DNA of 64,000 nucleotides from Hymenopellis radicata (Eukaryota > Basidiomycota > Agaricomycetes > Agaricales > Physalacriaceae): positions 992,001 through 1,056,000 of the forward strand of contig JADNRX010000001.1 in the NCBI GenBank assembly GCA_015501595.1, in the 5' to 3' direction. Within the stretch, counting starts at the first letter, position 1, and each line of letters begins with the position of its first letter. Positions 23,461 to 34,961 of this stretch are shown one piece after another. The position numbers and the translations under genes were made by a program. The notes below the pieces were generated by a model. It was not told the DNA's origin. It searched no databases and was given only the letters and a program-made list of their open reading frames with translations.

Positions 23461-25238
23461 TCAATCCTCCTTGGAATCGTCGCCTTCATCTTCGTCGTCA
23501 GAGCGTTCGTCATCAAGTTTAGAATATAACAACGTCCTAACCCAAGTTAGTGTTTGTTCAAAAGGGTGTGGGTCCGACTGTCCCTACCTGACGAGAATGC
23601 GCATGATAAGGAAGTACCAGAACAGATTGAGGCCCTGTAGAAGAGCCAGAGGTATGAACATCTGATATCTTATCCATGGAGGCATCCAATAGCCCGACGG
23701 CGGGTGCCACACCCTCGCCGCTTCACTGTGGGCATGTAATGTAAATCGGCGCCAAGGTATCAGATGTAGAGAGAGACATACGGTATCAGTTCGAACTCAA
23801 ACCAAACGGACCATAGAATCACAAGACTCAAGTAGTGGCGGAAGTAGCTGAAACGGAGGTGAGGGAGTCATGGCTGGCAACGAATGCGGAACACCTACGT
23901 CCACAGGACTAGAAGGACCGCAAACGCGATCGTTTTTGAGCGCTCCTTTTGCATATAGTTCAAGAGCATGGATAACTAGAACGTCGAATCAGTAAACATT
24001 ACACTGGACAGTTGTAAGATGTAGCGCACGGCCAATGATGAATCTGGGATATCCATACTCATGTAGACGGCACTTCCAAGCACAGTCATATTAGTCATGT
24101 AACTCCAGCTGTCGGAGGGCGCTCAGAGAAGAATAATCAGTGAAGTCAGGGAGCTCACCCGACAAGCCAAATTGTTACAAAGTGGTGAACAACTAATACG
24201 GCGTAGTCCTTTCGAGGCTTCTCCAGACCAAGGACGAGAACAAGGAATTGCTGGCACCAGTACGCCATTTGCATGAGATAGTATCGTTTGAGTTCGGGTT
24301 TCATATCCCAATGAGGATAGTCTGTCGTGAAGTCAGCCATGAAGGAGGCAAATGAAGAGAGGCGAACCTAGCCAGAAATACTCGGTGCGGTACCAAAACG
24401 TAGGTAGTTGTCCCATGATACGCTGTTTCCAAGTGTCACTCAGAGAAACACACGAAAATGAAAGTAACATACATAACCCCAGCAACCCATGACGAAAAAG
24501 TAAATCGTGGCGTATCCCTGTTCACCGAACCGTTCGAGTTTAACTTTGCGAATGCGAAAGTAGCGCGCGGCTGGCTGACAGAGGTTCACTGTAATGAGTT
24601 GCCGGACCATAGACCAAAAGACAATGTAATAGGCGATGAATGCTAGATCGTAATATCCTTTTTGATAGCGCGGGTCGTCAGGAGAGGATGTTGGCACGTA
24701 ATGAGAAAGCAAGAAGAAGACCTGGAACAGGTTACGGCTCGAACCGTCGACGGGAGAATGACCCAAGTACGGGGAGATGATGGGTTCGAGGGATTTGCCC
24801 ATCCATGGCGCGACCAGTTCCCAGTTGAGGTAGAGAATTATAGGCACAATGAGTATCTTGAATGCCTCCACTGAAAAAAGGAGTTGGTGTTGATAATGCG
24901 CGACGCGGATGGAGGAATGAGAACGAACTGGGCATGACAGCCCATCTTAGGAAAGGCGATACAGAGGAGTGACAGGACGTGTCTGGACGAAAAGAGGGTG
25001 ATCTGTTCCGCTCGCTCGTTGGCGTCAGACTGCCAAGCGGGCTGGATATTACTATGAGTATAAAAGAAGACTAAAGCGGGCCATGGACGCACGTCTGAGG
25101 CAAGAGCCCCGCAAGATGGTCGGCAGGATCGCGTCTACCGCGTTGAGCATGCAACGTAAAGAAGCAACGGCCAGCTACTCACTGAATTTGGTCAGTGGAC
25201 GCGTCCCGCTTCCTTCCATTGGGTAAGGTCGTCGACAT
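23461..25238 (-). CDS. LAG1: Ceramide synthase LAG1/LAC1, copy A
   Basis: Acyl-CoA-dependent sphingoid base N-acyltransferase of the ER membrane, TLC domain. Starts MSTTLPNGRKRDASTDQI at 25238, like copy B (MSTTSPKSRKRN). Later exons give LRWAVMP, then MEAFKILIVPVILYLNWELV, YLGHSPVDGSSRNLFQ, YQKGYYDLAFIAYYIVFWS (TM), and LERFGEQGYATIYFFVMG. The catalytic Lag1 motif is KDYAVLVVHHFVTIWLVG with the two essential His, followed by TVLGSAVYMSMDIPDSSLA. The end is RTLLYSKLDDERSDDEDEG and an acidic tail ending KED, TGA at 23461-23463. About eleven exons, all in frame as far as can be followed, so the gene looks functional. The second paralogue is at 54219. It lies 263 bp upstream of nuclease copy A on the same strand. 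Confidence 0.9.
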
Positions 25239-25674
25239 TGCCAGGAACGGGATTGTCGTTGTGGTAAAAGAGAGAGGGGCGGAGCACTGCTTTCGTTTTC
25301 ACACGTCCGCTTGCCTATTACAGATTTTGGCCGTTGGCTTGCATACTTGTCAGAGTATACATACCTTCAAATCTTGCTACTTATAATACATCTCTTTCCA
25401 GGTCAACTTGGTCGATTTCAACTGGTCGATCGACGGTGCGCGTCCCTTTATGCCTATTCGGACAGCTTTTGTCATTGATTATTATCACAACGTACGGCCA
25501 CGGCTGCCAGGCCACGGCGCGTCAACACGAATTAGACAACGGAATCTATTGCAGACGCGGAGTGCGTGTAGCTGGTTTTTCGTGTGTCCAACCCCCACAG
25601 CAACATCCCCCAACTAGTTCCACCACTTTCCCGCAACAAAACTTAATCTGTAATGCACGCGTCAGCATCCAAAT
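25239..25674. other. Intergenic stretch, no gene seen
   Basis: Between the start of ceramide synthase copy A and the end of the MYND gene. No protein-like frame. Confidence 0.35.
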
Positions 25675-26493
25675 TCATCGCAAGAAGACCACAATTTCAA
25701 CCTGTCTACCCTCATCCAAGTTTCGTGCAAGTGCTTGTCGCCATTCCGTATTAGCGATGCCTCGACCAGTATTCTTGTTGAAGTTGAAAAACTTGGGAAA
25801 GAACACTTCATGCTCCTTGACATTCTTGGCGAACTGGTATAAGAACGAAATCATGAGGAATCCGGTACCTCGGTAGTCTGTGCCCATGTCTTTCTTCCCT
25901 GCTTCGACGACGATTGGACGGGATGGCCACAATGTCTCCGTAAGAGCCATCGGATCGTCATCGGGATCAACATTCACCATCTGGATGTTGACGATGCAAA
26001 ACTTGGCCTCGACAGGACGATCGCCACGTTCTTCGTCGGTGCATCTGTGAACGCGCACAAAGAGCGCTGAGTTCATGTCGGAGTCGGGATATTCCTTGAG
26101 CTGCATGCCAGCAACCGCTGCATTGCAGAGAGAGGTATTGTGGAATTTGAGCCATGCTATGAGTTCTGTCCACCCCTTCTTCACGTTCTCGTCCGAGCTG
26201 TTCTCGGCCAGGTATGCTTCCAGCTTCTTGCGTTGGGTGCCCATGATCTTACAAATGTGTTTGTGAACAGGCCAATGCTTCTTTTGGCACGATTTAGACT
26301 GCGATAAGCCATCTCAACGCTGGACACCTTTAGAAAATAGAAACCAACGCACACAGTACACAGTGTAGAGGCACTGTGAACACTTTTGAAAGTCGCCTTG
26401 TTCGCACTTGCGAAATTTACCGCATTCGCTGCAGTTGCTGTGCGTGTGGACTTGCTCGCCGTTATGCAAATCTTCAGCAGGAGGAGGTGCCAT
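25675..26493 (-). CDS. MYND-finger protein of unknown function
   Basis: Two main exons. The first (from 26493, MAPPPAEDLHNGEQVHTHSN) holds most of a MYND zinc finger: CSECGKFRKCEQGDFQKCSQ then CLYTVYC. The second continues the finger with SKSCQKKHWPVHKHIC, giving the full C-C-C-C-Y-C-C-H-C ligand order, and runs through about 190 residues of soluble protein ending RQVEIVVFLR at 25675. MYND fingers bind proline-rich partners. No SET domain is visible. The C-terminal domain (KKGWTELIAWLKFHN, MALTETLWPSRPIVVE, KDMGTDYRGTGFL) occurs in many Agaricomycete MYND proteins but has no known role that I can state. Confidence 0.82.
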
Positions 26494-26620
26494 GACGATG
26501 ACAGTAAGGAAGAAGCTTTGACGCGGACTTGACAATGCTCCTGCAGGATTCTTCGAGGTCACGTGTTGGTGTCCAAAAATTTCGGACCGAATCCTCCGTT
26601 TATGCAACCCAGGGTAACCC
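26494..26620. promoter_or_regulatory. Short divergent promoter, MYND gene / mitochondrial uL16
   Basis: Only 127 bases between the two start codons, so the two promoters must overlap. It contains the CACGTG-type motif GTCACGTGTTGG near 26560. Confidence 0.5.
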
Positions 26621-27357
26621 ATGTTTTCCTTGACCTCCATCTTCCGAGGATCGAGCTCGCTGCGAGCGTCGTTCGTGCTGCCCGCCGTTCCATCGCCTAT
26701 CTCACTGTTTACGCGTAATCGTGGCCAGCTTGCACCACGGCAAATTAAGTACATCAAGCGGCACAAAGGGCGGGTCCCCATTCCAATTGGCGGTTCGATT
26801 CGTGGCACCACGCTGGCATTTGGCGACTGGGGCATCCGTATCAAGGGCAATGGACACCGACTGAGCGCGAAACAGTTGACGACGGCGGAGGATGTGATAA
26901 AACGCAAGATCAAGCCCTTCAAAGGTGCCAAGGTCTGGTTGAGGTGTTTCCCCGATATTCCGGTCTGCATCAAGGTGTGTGCTCTTTGCTGTGGGTCAGG
27001 CTGGATGTTCATTGCAAATTAGGGCAATGAAACCCGTATGGGAAAAGGAAAGGGGACGTTCGAGTACTGGGCAACTAGGCTGCCCACTGGCCGTGTCATT
27101 TTTGAAATCGGCGGCGTGCCCATTCGCGAAGAACTCGCGCGAGAAAGTGTGTGGCCTTTCTCCATTAAAATACAATGTCTAATTGTTTTCTAGTATTGCG
27201 CCAGGCCGCGTCGAAATTGCCATGCACTATGGAGTTTATCAGCACCAAGTCACCTCCGAGATTGGGTCGCCTCCTTTTGCACAATACTCCAGAACCGTCA
27301 CATGTTCCGCTGCTAGAGGATGCACCCACCCCGGTTCAGCCACAAGTGTCTATATAA
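26621..27357 (+). CDS. MRPL16: Mitochondrial ribosomal protein uL16m
   Basis: Large-subunit mitoribosomal protein near the A site. Starts [20 protein letters not shown] at 26621, a basic, hydroxylated mitochondrial presequence. The core is [20 protein letters not shown], then [20 protein letters not shown] and [20 protein letters not shown]; the second exon continues [19 protein letters not shown] and [16 protein letters not shown]. The last exon (from about 27195) gives [16 protein letters not shown] and ends TAA at 27355-27357. Two coding introns. Typical length and motifs for the bacterial-type L16 family. Confidence 0.95.
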
Positions 27358-27719
27358 CTCGTGAATGACCAATCTTTCACCTTACAGTCTTCGTTTATTC
27401 GAAGAGCACAGACTTCTAACCGCCTGTTCAGCCAGTACTTGATTCTAGGAGGACATGATGCTATGAGTAAGAATCTACTTCTAGATAAAGATTGCGAGAA
27501 GAGCAAGAACAAGAGGACAATAACAACGGCAGTCCGAAGTAATTAGGTACGCGACATCATAATTCAACGCGACCAGGAGACTCGAGTTTCTGACAACTAT
27601 TCCAGTGTCAGCCTTTCTCACATTCAATGAACGTATGAAGGCGAAAACGTAGTTACATCACCACGTTCCCGTCCATGCTCGACGTTGGACTAAAGTATTC
27701 ATTCAGTTCGCTGTGGAAG
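27358..27719. other. Intergenic stretch, no gene seen
   Basis: 3' flank of the mitochondrial uL16 gene. Only short, protein-unlike frames. Confidence 0.35.
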
Positions 27720-28049
27720 TCACATCAGAAATCGCGGAGCAATATCGGAGTGAATACACACTCTGAAGTTATTTCCCTCCGTGACATCTGCAGGACTGCT
27801 TGGTGGAGTCTCGTACTCTGAAGTCGTCTCCTTCCCAGTATCTACAAAGGCAGCCTCGGCATCAGAGACTGCCATACTCGACCTCGCACTTTCATCACCA
27901 CTCGCGATGGAGAACAGACTTGCCACATTGGGGCCCGATACTCTGTCACCGAAAGAGCCGGCGCTATAGTTATCAACTGCCCAATACAAGATGCAGAGAC
28001 GTACAAATCGTGGATGCCAGTACGTCAGAGGTACCCCATTTTTCTGCAT
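27720..28049 (-). CDS. Doubtful single-exon hypothetical protein
   Basis: A 109-residue open frame from an ATG at 28049. Composition is partly protein-like in the middle (SMAVSDAEAAFVDTGKE, TTSEYETPPSSPADVTEG), but no family is recognised, no intron is visible, and it sits beside a decayed kinase copy on the other strand. It may be the end of a longer lost gene or chance. Confidence 0.3.
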   Translation of the reverse strand: MQKNGVPLTYWHPRFVRLCILYWAVDNYSAGSFGDRVSGPNVASLFSIASGDESARSSMAVSDAEAAFVDTGKETTSEYETPPSSPADVTEGNNFRVCIHSDIAPRFLM

Positions 28050-28059
28050 AGGGAGTCGA

Positions 28060-28782
28060 GTTCATGCATAGTTTTTGTGTTGCGCACAGGTACGTTTCCG
28101 AGAGCACCTCGTTTCGAGTTGTCTTCTTACCTCGGCCACAAGGACCTAATTCTTGTGAACATCAAGGAGGACTGGGGCAGTGAATCTTGCAATGGCCTCC
28201 TTCATTTTAGCAGGACAGAGCGCCACAATGTTACTCGACCATTCCTTGCTCGTACGCGCTCACGGCCTCGATACTATCTAATCGATTTTGGCCGTTCCTC
28301 ACGACACCTAGTACCAGGCGATATACCATCTGAAAAATCACGCCCATTTCCACCTCCGACGAAAGCAATCCTTCCCGAGTGGAGATCTTCAGTCTCCGTT
28401 TTCGCGAATCCATTTCCCGCGGACGTACATTATCTAGAATATCTTCTCATGGACCAACTGAACTTTATAGCTTCAAGTTCGGTTGTTTCGACTGTCCGTC
28501 TTACCTTTTTAATAGAACGACCATCTCCCCTTGAAATTTCCTCGGCCCCTCGTGGAGGACATGATGAAGGAGGATCCCGGGCTACGCCCCACAATCGGTG
28601 AAGTCGCACATCGCCTTTCTACGCTATGCAGGGCGCTGACCTCAAGGGAGCTGCGTATCCCGGGGTCTCCTTGGGTGTCCAAACTTCCCCATTACCTTCG
28701 TAGGCTAAAGTACATCGTGACGCGTACCTCCCCGTTGCCGTTTACCGCATTTCCGGACCACTTCCGATGGATTGTGTCTTGA
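28060..28782 (+). pseudogene. Decayed C-terminal part of a basidiomycete protein-kinase-like gene
   Basis: Matches the expanded Agaricomycete kinase-like family by its C-lobe: RPRYYLIDFGRSSRH (the DFG loop), NPFPADVHYLEYLL, then FPRPLVEDMMKEDPGLRPTI followed by GEVAHRLSTLCRAL. The pieces lie in different frames with no good intron between them. The catalytic-loop area (near 28215-28260) reads only with frame changes: NVTRPFLARTRSRPR in one frame and ATMLLDHSLL in another. The N-lobe with the Gly-rich loop and Lys is not found upstream. I therefore read it as a truncated, frameshifted relic. Confidence 0.65.
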
Positions 28783-29339
28783 GTATTGTTTTGAGGGGTT
28801 TTACACTATACCATCGTACCTTGATCTCCAATTATACACATGCGCCATTACTACGTTGGGTGTTGATCAAACCACGTTTCAGCTGGATACCAGCCCATTC
28901 ACGGCGAGGTCTTAGAACGAGTGGGGTAAACTGGCGGTCAAGTCCATTTATGGATGGACCCTGACCGTTTATGTTTTGTGGTGTTTGTCTGAGCACACCG
29001 ACATCTTTTGTTGACGGCGACGACCAAAAGCAGAGCCGATTCCCAAACGGCGCTCATTGTTGCTCGACGTTTCCGGATGATTCCAAGAGGGCCACACTAC
29101 GGAACACAGCCCCCCACCGACGAGTCACTGCCTTTGTAATAGGCCGCGTGCCCTTTTTAAGCAGTTGGATTTGCCAGCAGTCCATCTTCCTCATTTGCTT
29201 CCATTTCGATCTCGATCTCGGAGATCCTACGCGTACATTACACCTTGTCTTTACACCTACATCCATTGTTGTTCATTGTAATGTTTGTCTAATTCTCTCT
29301 TCACTATTCTGCCCTTCTCAGTTCTTTGCAGACCTCCTC
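28783..29339. other. Intergenic stretch, no gene seen
   Basis: Between the kinase relic and the next start. The pyrimidine-rich stretch at 29288-29330 just before the ATG fits a leader or a leader intron. Confidence 0.35.
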
Positions 29340-31052
29340 ATGTACGCAAATCAGCAACCTCGTGCTCCTCATCCTGGTGGCCAATATCCGTCAGGATGGC
29401 GCCCTCCCTTCAACGGCGCACCCCCAATACCCCAGGGCATGAATGTCAAGCCACAGGACTGGAACGCGGGTCAGTGGCAGTTTAATCCCGCCTTCAAGCC
29501 TTCTGCGAATCCTTCGCATGTTCCCTGGATCCCAGGGCAGGCGTGGCCACAGTCCCAGCAGCAGGCGCAGGCCCAGCAGCAGCAGCAGCAGCAGCAGCAG
29601 GCGCAGGTAAATCCCTTCCAACGTCCACACAAGCCACCGAGTGAGGAATATCTGGCACTGCCGGTCAGTGCAAACGCGCTCGACTTGTTTGAAATGGTCC
29701 CAAGGTTAGTCAACGTGAACTGTGTTTCTTTGTTCCCTTTCATATTTTCTTTGCAGGGAACAGCTGTACAAGGGCAACCCAGATGTTCCTCACACTCCCT
29801 GGATCTGGAATCCTCGTGGACTCGTAGAGGACGAAGAGGGCGAAGGTATCATAGAAGCTAACTATCGTGATGTCTATGGTCGTACAATCAGTCGCGAATC
29901 TCGCGGTGCTACACCTACTCGTCGCAAATCAGTCGACCAATCAACATCCCCTTCGCCGTCGCCTCGTCCTCGCCATCAGAGACATCATAGCCATAACCCA
30001 CCGAGGCAAGCATCTGAACCTATTCCCTCACAGAGGCAAATTTACGCGCCACCGGCAGCACCTCTCCCTGCTCCCGCCACTCGCCGCTCCACGGAGCCTG
30101 CTCCGGTCAGTCAGAGGCACGAAGAATTCGACACTGATGAACCCCTCCGTCCCACCTTCTCCTCCAGCATCATCAGAACACCAGATCATTACCGCGAAAG
30201 TCCTTCAGGAAGGCGAAGTGCGACGGCATCTCGATCGAATAATGAGACGCCTTCGTTTGCATCATCGTCGTCTCACTACCAGGCGCGTCCAAACACGGCT
30301 GATGCTGATCTCGCAGCGAGAATGGAAAGGAGTACAGGTTTGAAGCGCCACTCCTCGATGCCTACACAAGGCGCTACAGTCGTTGAAGAGCCTGTCTCCG
30401 TATTGAGCCCACTGATCTTACCCGAGTCATCTTCTAGCGGTCGTCCCTTGGGCCGGCACCATACTCAGCCTGCGCTCAGCGTTATACCAGAAAGCACTGC
30501 GCCGAGTCATACTCGTTCACGTTCACGGGCTCCTTCGCCGAAATCGATGTCATCGTCACCTTCTTCGCATTCTTCTTCACCTCGCCGGAACACTCCGACG
30601 CCGCATTCTTCCGCGTCGCCGCGCAGCCACAATCCCCTTCCCACACCGCCGCGCGAGTTTAACTACAATCTCAGCTCGCTTCCCTCCGCTCCGGTGCAGC
30701 CGTCTCCTCCTTCACCCCGTCGCGTCCGAAAGGGCTGGTGGAACAGTCGCGGCGATCATTTGACGGAAGAAGGAAAGGTCGTCTACGCACCGAGCGACGT
30801 CGCGCACCCTCGTGAGCTAAGCCATTACCCAAAGCAGAGCGAGGGATGGAGGAACGAAAAAGGCCAAACCATCAAACACGAACCTCACTGGACTGAACTA
30901 GAGGCGAGTCTTCCTCTATTAGGTCGCAAGCCAGTCATGCCATATTCATCTGTAAGTCTACCTAACTACGCTTGCATATGCGATCTCTGACTCCGTTCTA
31001 GTTCGTTGTCTACATTGATCAACCAGCTCAGACGAGTCATCCAAGGCGCTAA
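29340..31052 (+). CDS. Low-complexity Pro/Ser-rich protein of unknown function
   Basis: Starts MYANQQPRAPHPGGQYPSGW at 29340. The N-terminus is rich in Gln, Pro and Gly with a polyglutamine tract (29556..29606). A conserved-looking core spans the first intron (29705..29756): EEYLALPVSANALDLFEMVP joined to REQLYKGNPDVPHTPWIWNP. Then comes a long disordered Ser/Pro/Arg/His region with many SP and RS-like motifs (SPSPSPRPRHQRHHSH, HTRSRSRAPSPKSMSSSPSS). A second folded island lies near the end: RRVRKGWWNSRGDHLTEEGK, then PREFNYNLSSLPSAP before it and ELSHYPKQSEGWRNEKGQ after it. The last exon is short, TAA at 31050-31052. No family recognised. Confidence 0.75.
29556..29606 (+). repeat. CAG/CAGGCG microsatellite coding polyglutamine
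   Basis: Repeats of CAG with CAGGCG variants, inside the preceding gene. It codes a Gln/Ala tract and is prone to length change. Confidence 0.85.
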
Positions 31053-31340
31053 AATACTCTTCGTTTCTTCATGTACAGTCTACCTTTCTGGATACCACTT
31101 CTGGTCAAATGACCCAATATGTACTGCTCCATTTAATGAAAATACCTTACGTTCTTCATTTGTGAACTTCATTTCCAGGATTACGACCATCTACATACCC
31201 GAAAAAACTCCAGCGTCACCCGTCGGTGAGTAGTATGTTACGCGATGCCACACTAAATCGAAGTCACATCGATCAATCTTCGAAGGCACTTTCACACCTA
31301 GACGGTCTCCATAAGAAGAGAAGTATTGCAGGTGACCTTA

Positions 31341-33801
31341 TTACGCTCTGCCAATTTCGCGTAAAATCTCAAGCTGACGGGCAGCTGACACCTCGCGGAA
31401 TCCAGCGTTCGCCATCTCAAACTGACCATGACCCCCAGAAAGCGCGCGCAGTCTGCTGTTGTAATCCAGCATGCGACTAAGCGGCGCTAGAGCATGAATC
31501 GATCGTTTCGCCGCGGAATGGCCTTTGTTCATCACATTCGATGCAGAGGGCGAGAGTGAGGCCGGAGGGATGTAGACAAAGGAACTCGTTCCGTCGTCGT
31601 CCTCCATCATATCAGAGCCCATATCGAGTAGCTCGGCATCATGCTCCGTGAGGTCCTTGGCCACCTTGCCCATACTGTCCTCGTTCACAGTGATCTTGAA
31701 CAACGTGTATGGCTCCATGATGCGTCCCATGCCAGTCTGACGGAGGAGGTTATTGAGTGCCTTAGCACTAGCGCCACTGAGTAGGGACATGGTAGGACTT
31801 GAATGGTTCACCACTTGCACGTGGACATGAGAGAGAGGCAACGATGAATGCGGCGAGTTGGAGAGAGCACTCGCGATGCCGGCAGCGAGAAGCAGCTCCT
31901 CAGACGCGGCCGCCGACTGTGGGTAAGGAATAGGCTTCCCGTCTTTGTTCACAACAATGTTCCCGTCCCATTGTGGGTCGCCGACTTCATCGGCTTCCAG
32001 AGGCCTCAATTTGATTGCAATCATAACTTCCGCTCCGGCAATAGTCACTCGCTCTTCGTGCGGTGCAGAGCCGTAGTTAGGACCAAGGGCTTCGCGATAG
32101 CTCACACGACGCGCTCCAAACTCAAACCGGGCATCGAATTCCTCTCGTAGGCGACCTTCGACGATCTCCAAATGAAGTGCACCCATCCCATGGACAAGAA
32201 TCTGTCCCTCTTGCATGTCCACGCGAACTGACGGGTCTGTTCGAGAAAGAGCTTCAAGAGCTTGTGTAACAGGCTCCAGATCGGCGTGCGACTGTGGAAT
32301 GACAGAGACCGAGATGACAGAAGGGGGAGTTATGATGTTGGGAAGAGTCGAGCCCTCGCCGTCCTTGAGGGCTGTCGAAACAAGCGTGTCGCCAGTTCGT
32401 GTTACTCTCAACCCAGTGACGACCCCAACGGAACCGAAAGGCAGTTCGTCGACCTCCTGGGCTTCATTTGCATATAGAAGCTGTAATTTGGTGATACGTT
32501 CACGTTGATGGCGATTGTGGTTGGTGAGAACGCTCTGACGCTTTAGAGATCCTGGTCAACATGAGTATAGGTCAGTCGTCGAATGCGAGGCACGCTACCT
32601 GAATAAACTCGAACAAATGTATTCCAGGTTTTCCTCCTTTTGTCCCACCCGACTTTCCAAGCCAGAAGACGAACGGGCGCGGTTCTAGGCAGAGGTTCTG
32701 GCAACACATCTAAGGGACTCGCGAACAATTCTCCGATGTAGTCCATGACAATATCCGTTCCGACGTGCTTCAGTGCCGAACCACAAAGAACAGGTAACAC
32801 TTGATTGGCCAAGGATGCCGCCCGTAACGCAGGCATAATCGCGGACGTTGGTATAGTTCCGTAAGCCAGATCGTCCTCAGGTAATTCAAGGAGTGTGTTC
32901 AAAAGAGGCTCAGAAAAGCCAGAAAGCGTGTCGAGAAGCGCCGTACGAGCGGGAAGCAGTTCACGTGCGACAGGATGAGATGAAGGTAGGAGCTCAAACG
33001 TTTCCCATTCGGCTGCCGTGCGAGGGATGGGATGGCGTGTAACCTGACCAGCCTTGTCCCACTTCCAGATTTCCCATTTGACGAGGTCGACCAGACCCTG
33101 TACGCCCGGTTCTGCATGAAGGTAGTCCTGAGGGTCGAAGGACGCGATGGGAAGAGTGAGAACGAGCGGGCGGCGATGCAGACGGTGAGTAAGAATGGAC
33201 GCTATTGAAGCACTAAAAGAAGCGCCGGGCCGGTCCAGTTTGTTCAAAAAGACAAGTCGCGTTGCAACGCCATATCTACACTATGTCAGAGTTTGTTTCA
33301 GCGATAGACAACATTCAAATACCGGTCGAGCTGACCCCAGACGCGCTTTGTCTGGGCCTCGACGCCCTCAACAGAGTCCATCAAGACGACAGCGCCGTCA
33401 ACGACGCGACTGGCGCTTTCAACCTCCATGCCAAAGTCCGCGTGCCCCGGCGTGTCGATCAGGTTGAACGTCCAGTTCTTCCATTTCACGGGAATACTCG
33501 CAGACTGAATAGTGATACCGCGCTCGCGCTCTGCAGGCAAAAAGTCGGTGATCGTGCTGCCGGTATCCACTGAGCCCGACGACGAGATGTACTCTGACTT
33601 CAGCAGGATAGACTCGGTCAGCGTCGTTTTTCCCGAGTCTGGGAAGGCCATGAGCTGCGAAAATGGAGGAGAATATGTCTAACCAATGTGGGCGACGAGG
33701 GCCATGTTGCGGATGTCAGCCGGCTTGGCCACGGTGGACATGAGGCGCTGTGGCGACGGCCATTTTATTCGCGCGTATCGAGCAACGGCTCGACCGAGCA
33801 T
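31341..33801 (-). CDS. MEF2: Mitochondrial elongation factor G2 (ribosome recycling GTPase)
   Basis: Works with the ribosome recycling factor to split mitochondrial ribosomes. The ATG at 33801 gives an Arg-rich mitochondrial presequence (MLGRAVARYARIKWPSPQRL) in frame with MSTVAKPADIRNMALVAHI; an intron splits the P-loop as HI-DSGKTTLTESIL. Other G motifs are the switch I sequence DFLPAERERGITIQSA, DTPGHADFGMEVE (G3) and LNKLDRPG (NKLD, G4). The EF-G2-type insertion region and domain II follow, then domain III (QILVHGMGALHLEIVEGRLR), domain IV (PNYGSAPHEERV, AIKLRPLEADE) and domain V ending EILREIGRA at 31341. It fits GFM2/MEF2 better than EF-G1 in the serine-containing GSVDTGSTITDF switch. 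About 750 residues, intact. Confidence 0.9.
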
Positions 33802-33918
33802 ATAGGTGAGTGCGAGAAAGCACGACTTTGGCTGAGGTTGCCTGTAGGCATTCGGCCCGAGTTCCGGATGTGCTAAATCCTTATTGTTCTTTCTTTTGTC
33901 CTTTCATTCCGCCCCACC
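33802..33918. promoter_or_regulatory. Short divergent promoter, MEF2 / STE14
   Basis: 117 bases between divergent ATGs. CT-rich next to the STE14 start (TTTCTTTTGTCCTTTC at 33892-33907). No clear TATA box. Confidence 0.5.
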
Positions 33919-34889
33919 ATGGTCGACAGAGCCAACGAAACGATGGCTCAACGCGAAACACTTGTCTCTCATCCTCTGTCAACGATCCCCACACAAGTAA
34001 GAGCACCGAAGGAGGGCATCCCAAATACACCACTTGCAGCAGCCACTGTATCCTTCCTCCTGGGCTCCGTATTCTCTCTGGGCGCCCTTACATTTCTCAT
34101 CGGCGGCTTTGATTCAAACTGGTGGTCTACATACCAGCTGGGCTTTTTCGTCGCAGCCTGGGCAGCCTTTCACTGGGCCGAGTTCGCCGTCACCGCTGGA
34201 TGGAACCTCGAAAAGTGCAGCGTCGACTGTGAGCCACGCGTTCACTTGCTGCTCATGTATTCATTACGATCTCAGCCTTTCTTCTCGACAACGGTGCCAC
34301 TTACCACATTGCCAATGGTACTGCTTTGACAGAATATCTGTTGACTTTGTACTTCAAACCATCGTGGAAAGCACATCCATATGTCTCCATCATCGGTACG
34401 CTCTCTTTCATTATCTTAAATAGAAGCCAACATCCGCAGGTATATTCCTTGTACTCGCCGGCCAAGCTTTACGCTCTGGCGCGATGATCCACGCGTCTTC
34501 CAACTTCTCCCATGTCATTGAACACCGAAAGAGAAATGCTCATGTTCTTGTCACCAATGGCATCTACGCGTAAGTTTCTTTCAACAATCTCTTTCTGTGA
34601 TGATTGATCATTGCTAGCTGGTTCCGGCACCCGTCGTATGCGGGGTTTTATTACTGGGCGCTGGGAACACAGCTCGTCCTCCAGAATCCAGTGACCTTCT
34701 GTGTTTTCCTCGTACTCTTATGGAGATTCTTTTACTACCGCACAAGAGGTGAAGATCGGTTCTTTCCTATCTGCTGTCCATACTGAATAAATTATCGCAG
34801 CCGAAGAGAAACTCCTCGTCAAGTTTTTCGGTGACGAGTACGTCAACTATCGCAATAGAGTGGGGACCATGATCCCATTTGTACCTTGA
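33919..34889 (+). CDS. STE14: Protein-S-isoprenylcysteine O-methyltransferase
   Basis: ER membrane enzyme that methylates the C-terminal prenylcysteine of CAAX proteins such as Ras, using S-adenosylmethionine. Starts MVDRANETMAQRETL at 33919. Exon 1 holds two TM helices (TVSFLLGSVFSLGALTFLIG; YQLGFFVAAWAAFHWAEF). Later exons give YVSIIGIFLVLAGQALRSGA, the HRKRNAHVLVTNGIY stretch, and the catalytic signature GIYAWFRHPSYAGFYYWALG with the RHPxYxG motif, then QNPVTFCVFLVLLWRFF. The end, FFGDEYVNYRNRVGTMIPFV, matches the family C-terminus (EExxLxxxFGxxYxxY). Five coding introns or so, all short. The Ras gene at 11472 encodes a likely substrate of such an enzyme. Confidence 0.94.
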
Positions 34890-34961
34890 TATCTCCACGG
34901 GATTTAGGCGTGTTCTACTTGGATTAATGTATGTCAATAGTTTAGAACAAGATCAGGTTAA

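Noticed and set aside
29556..29606. CRISPR-like repeat array
   Set aside because: It is a CAG microsatellite inside a coding exon in a eukaryotic genome; no spacers.
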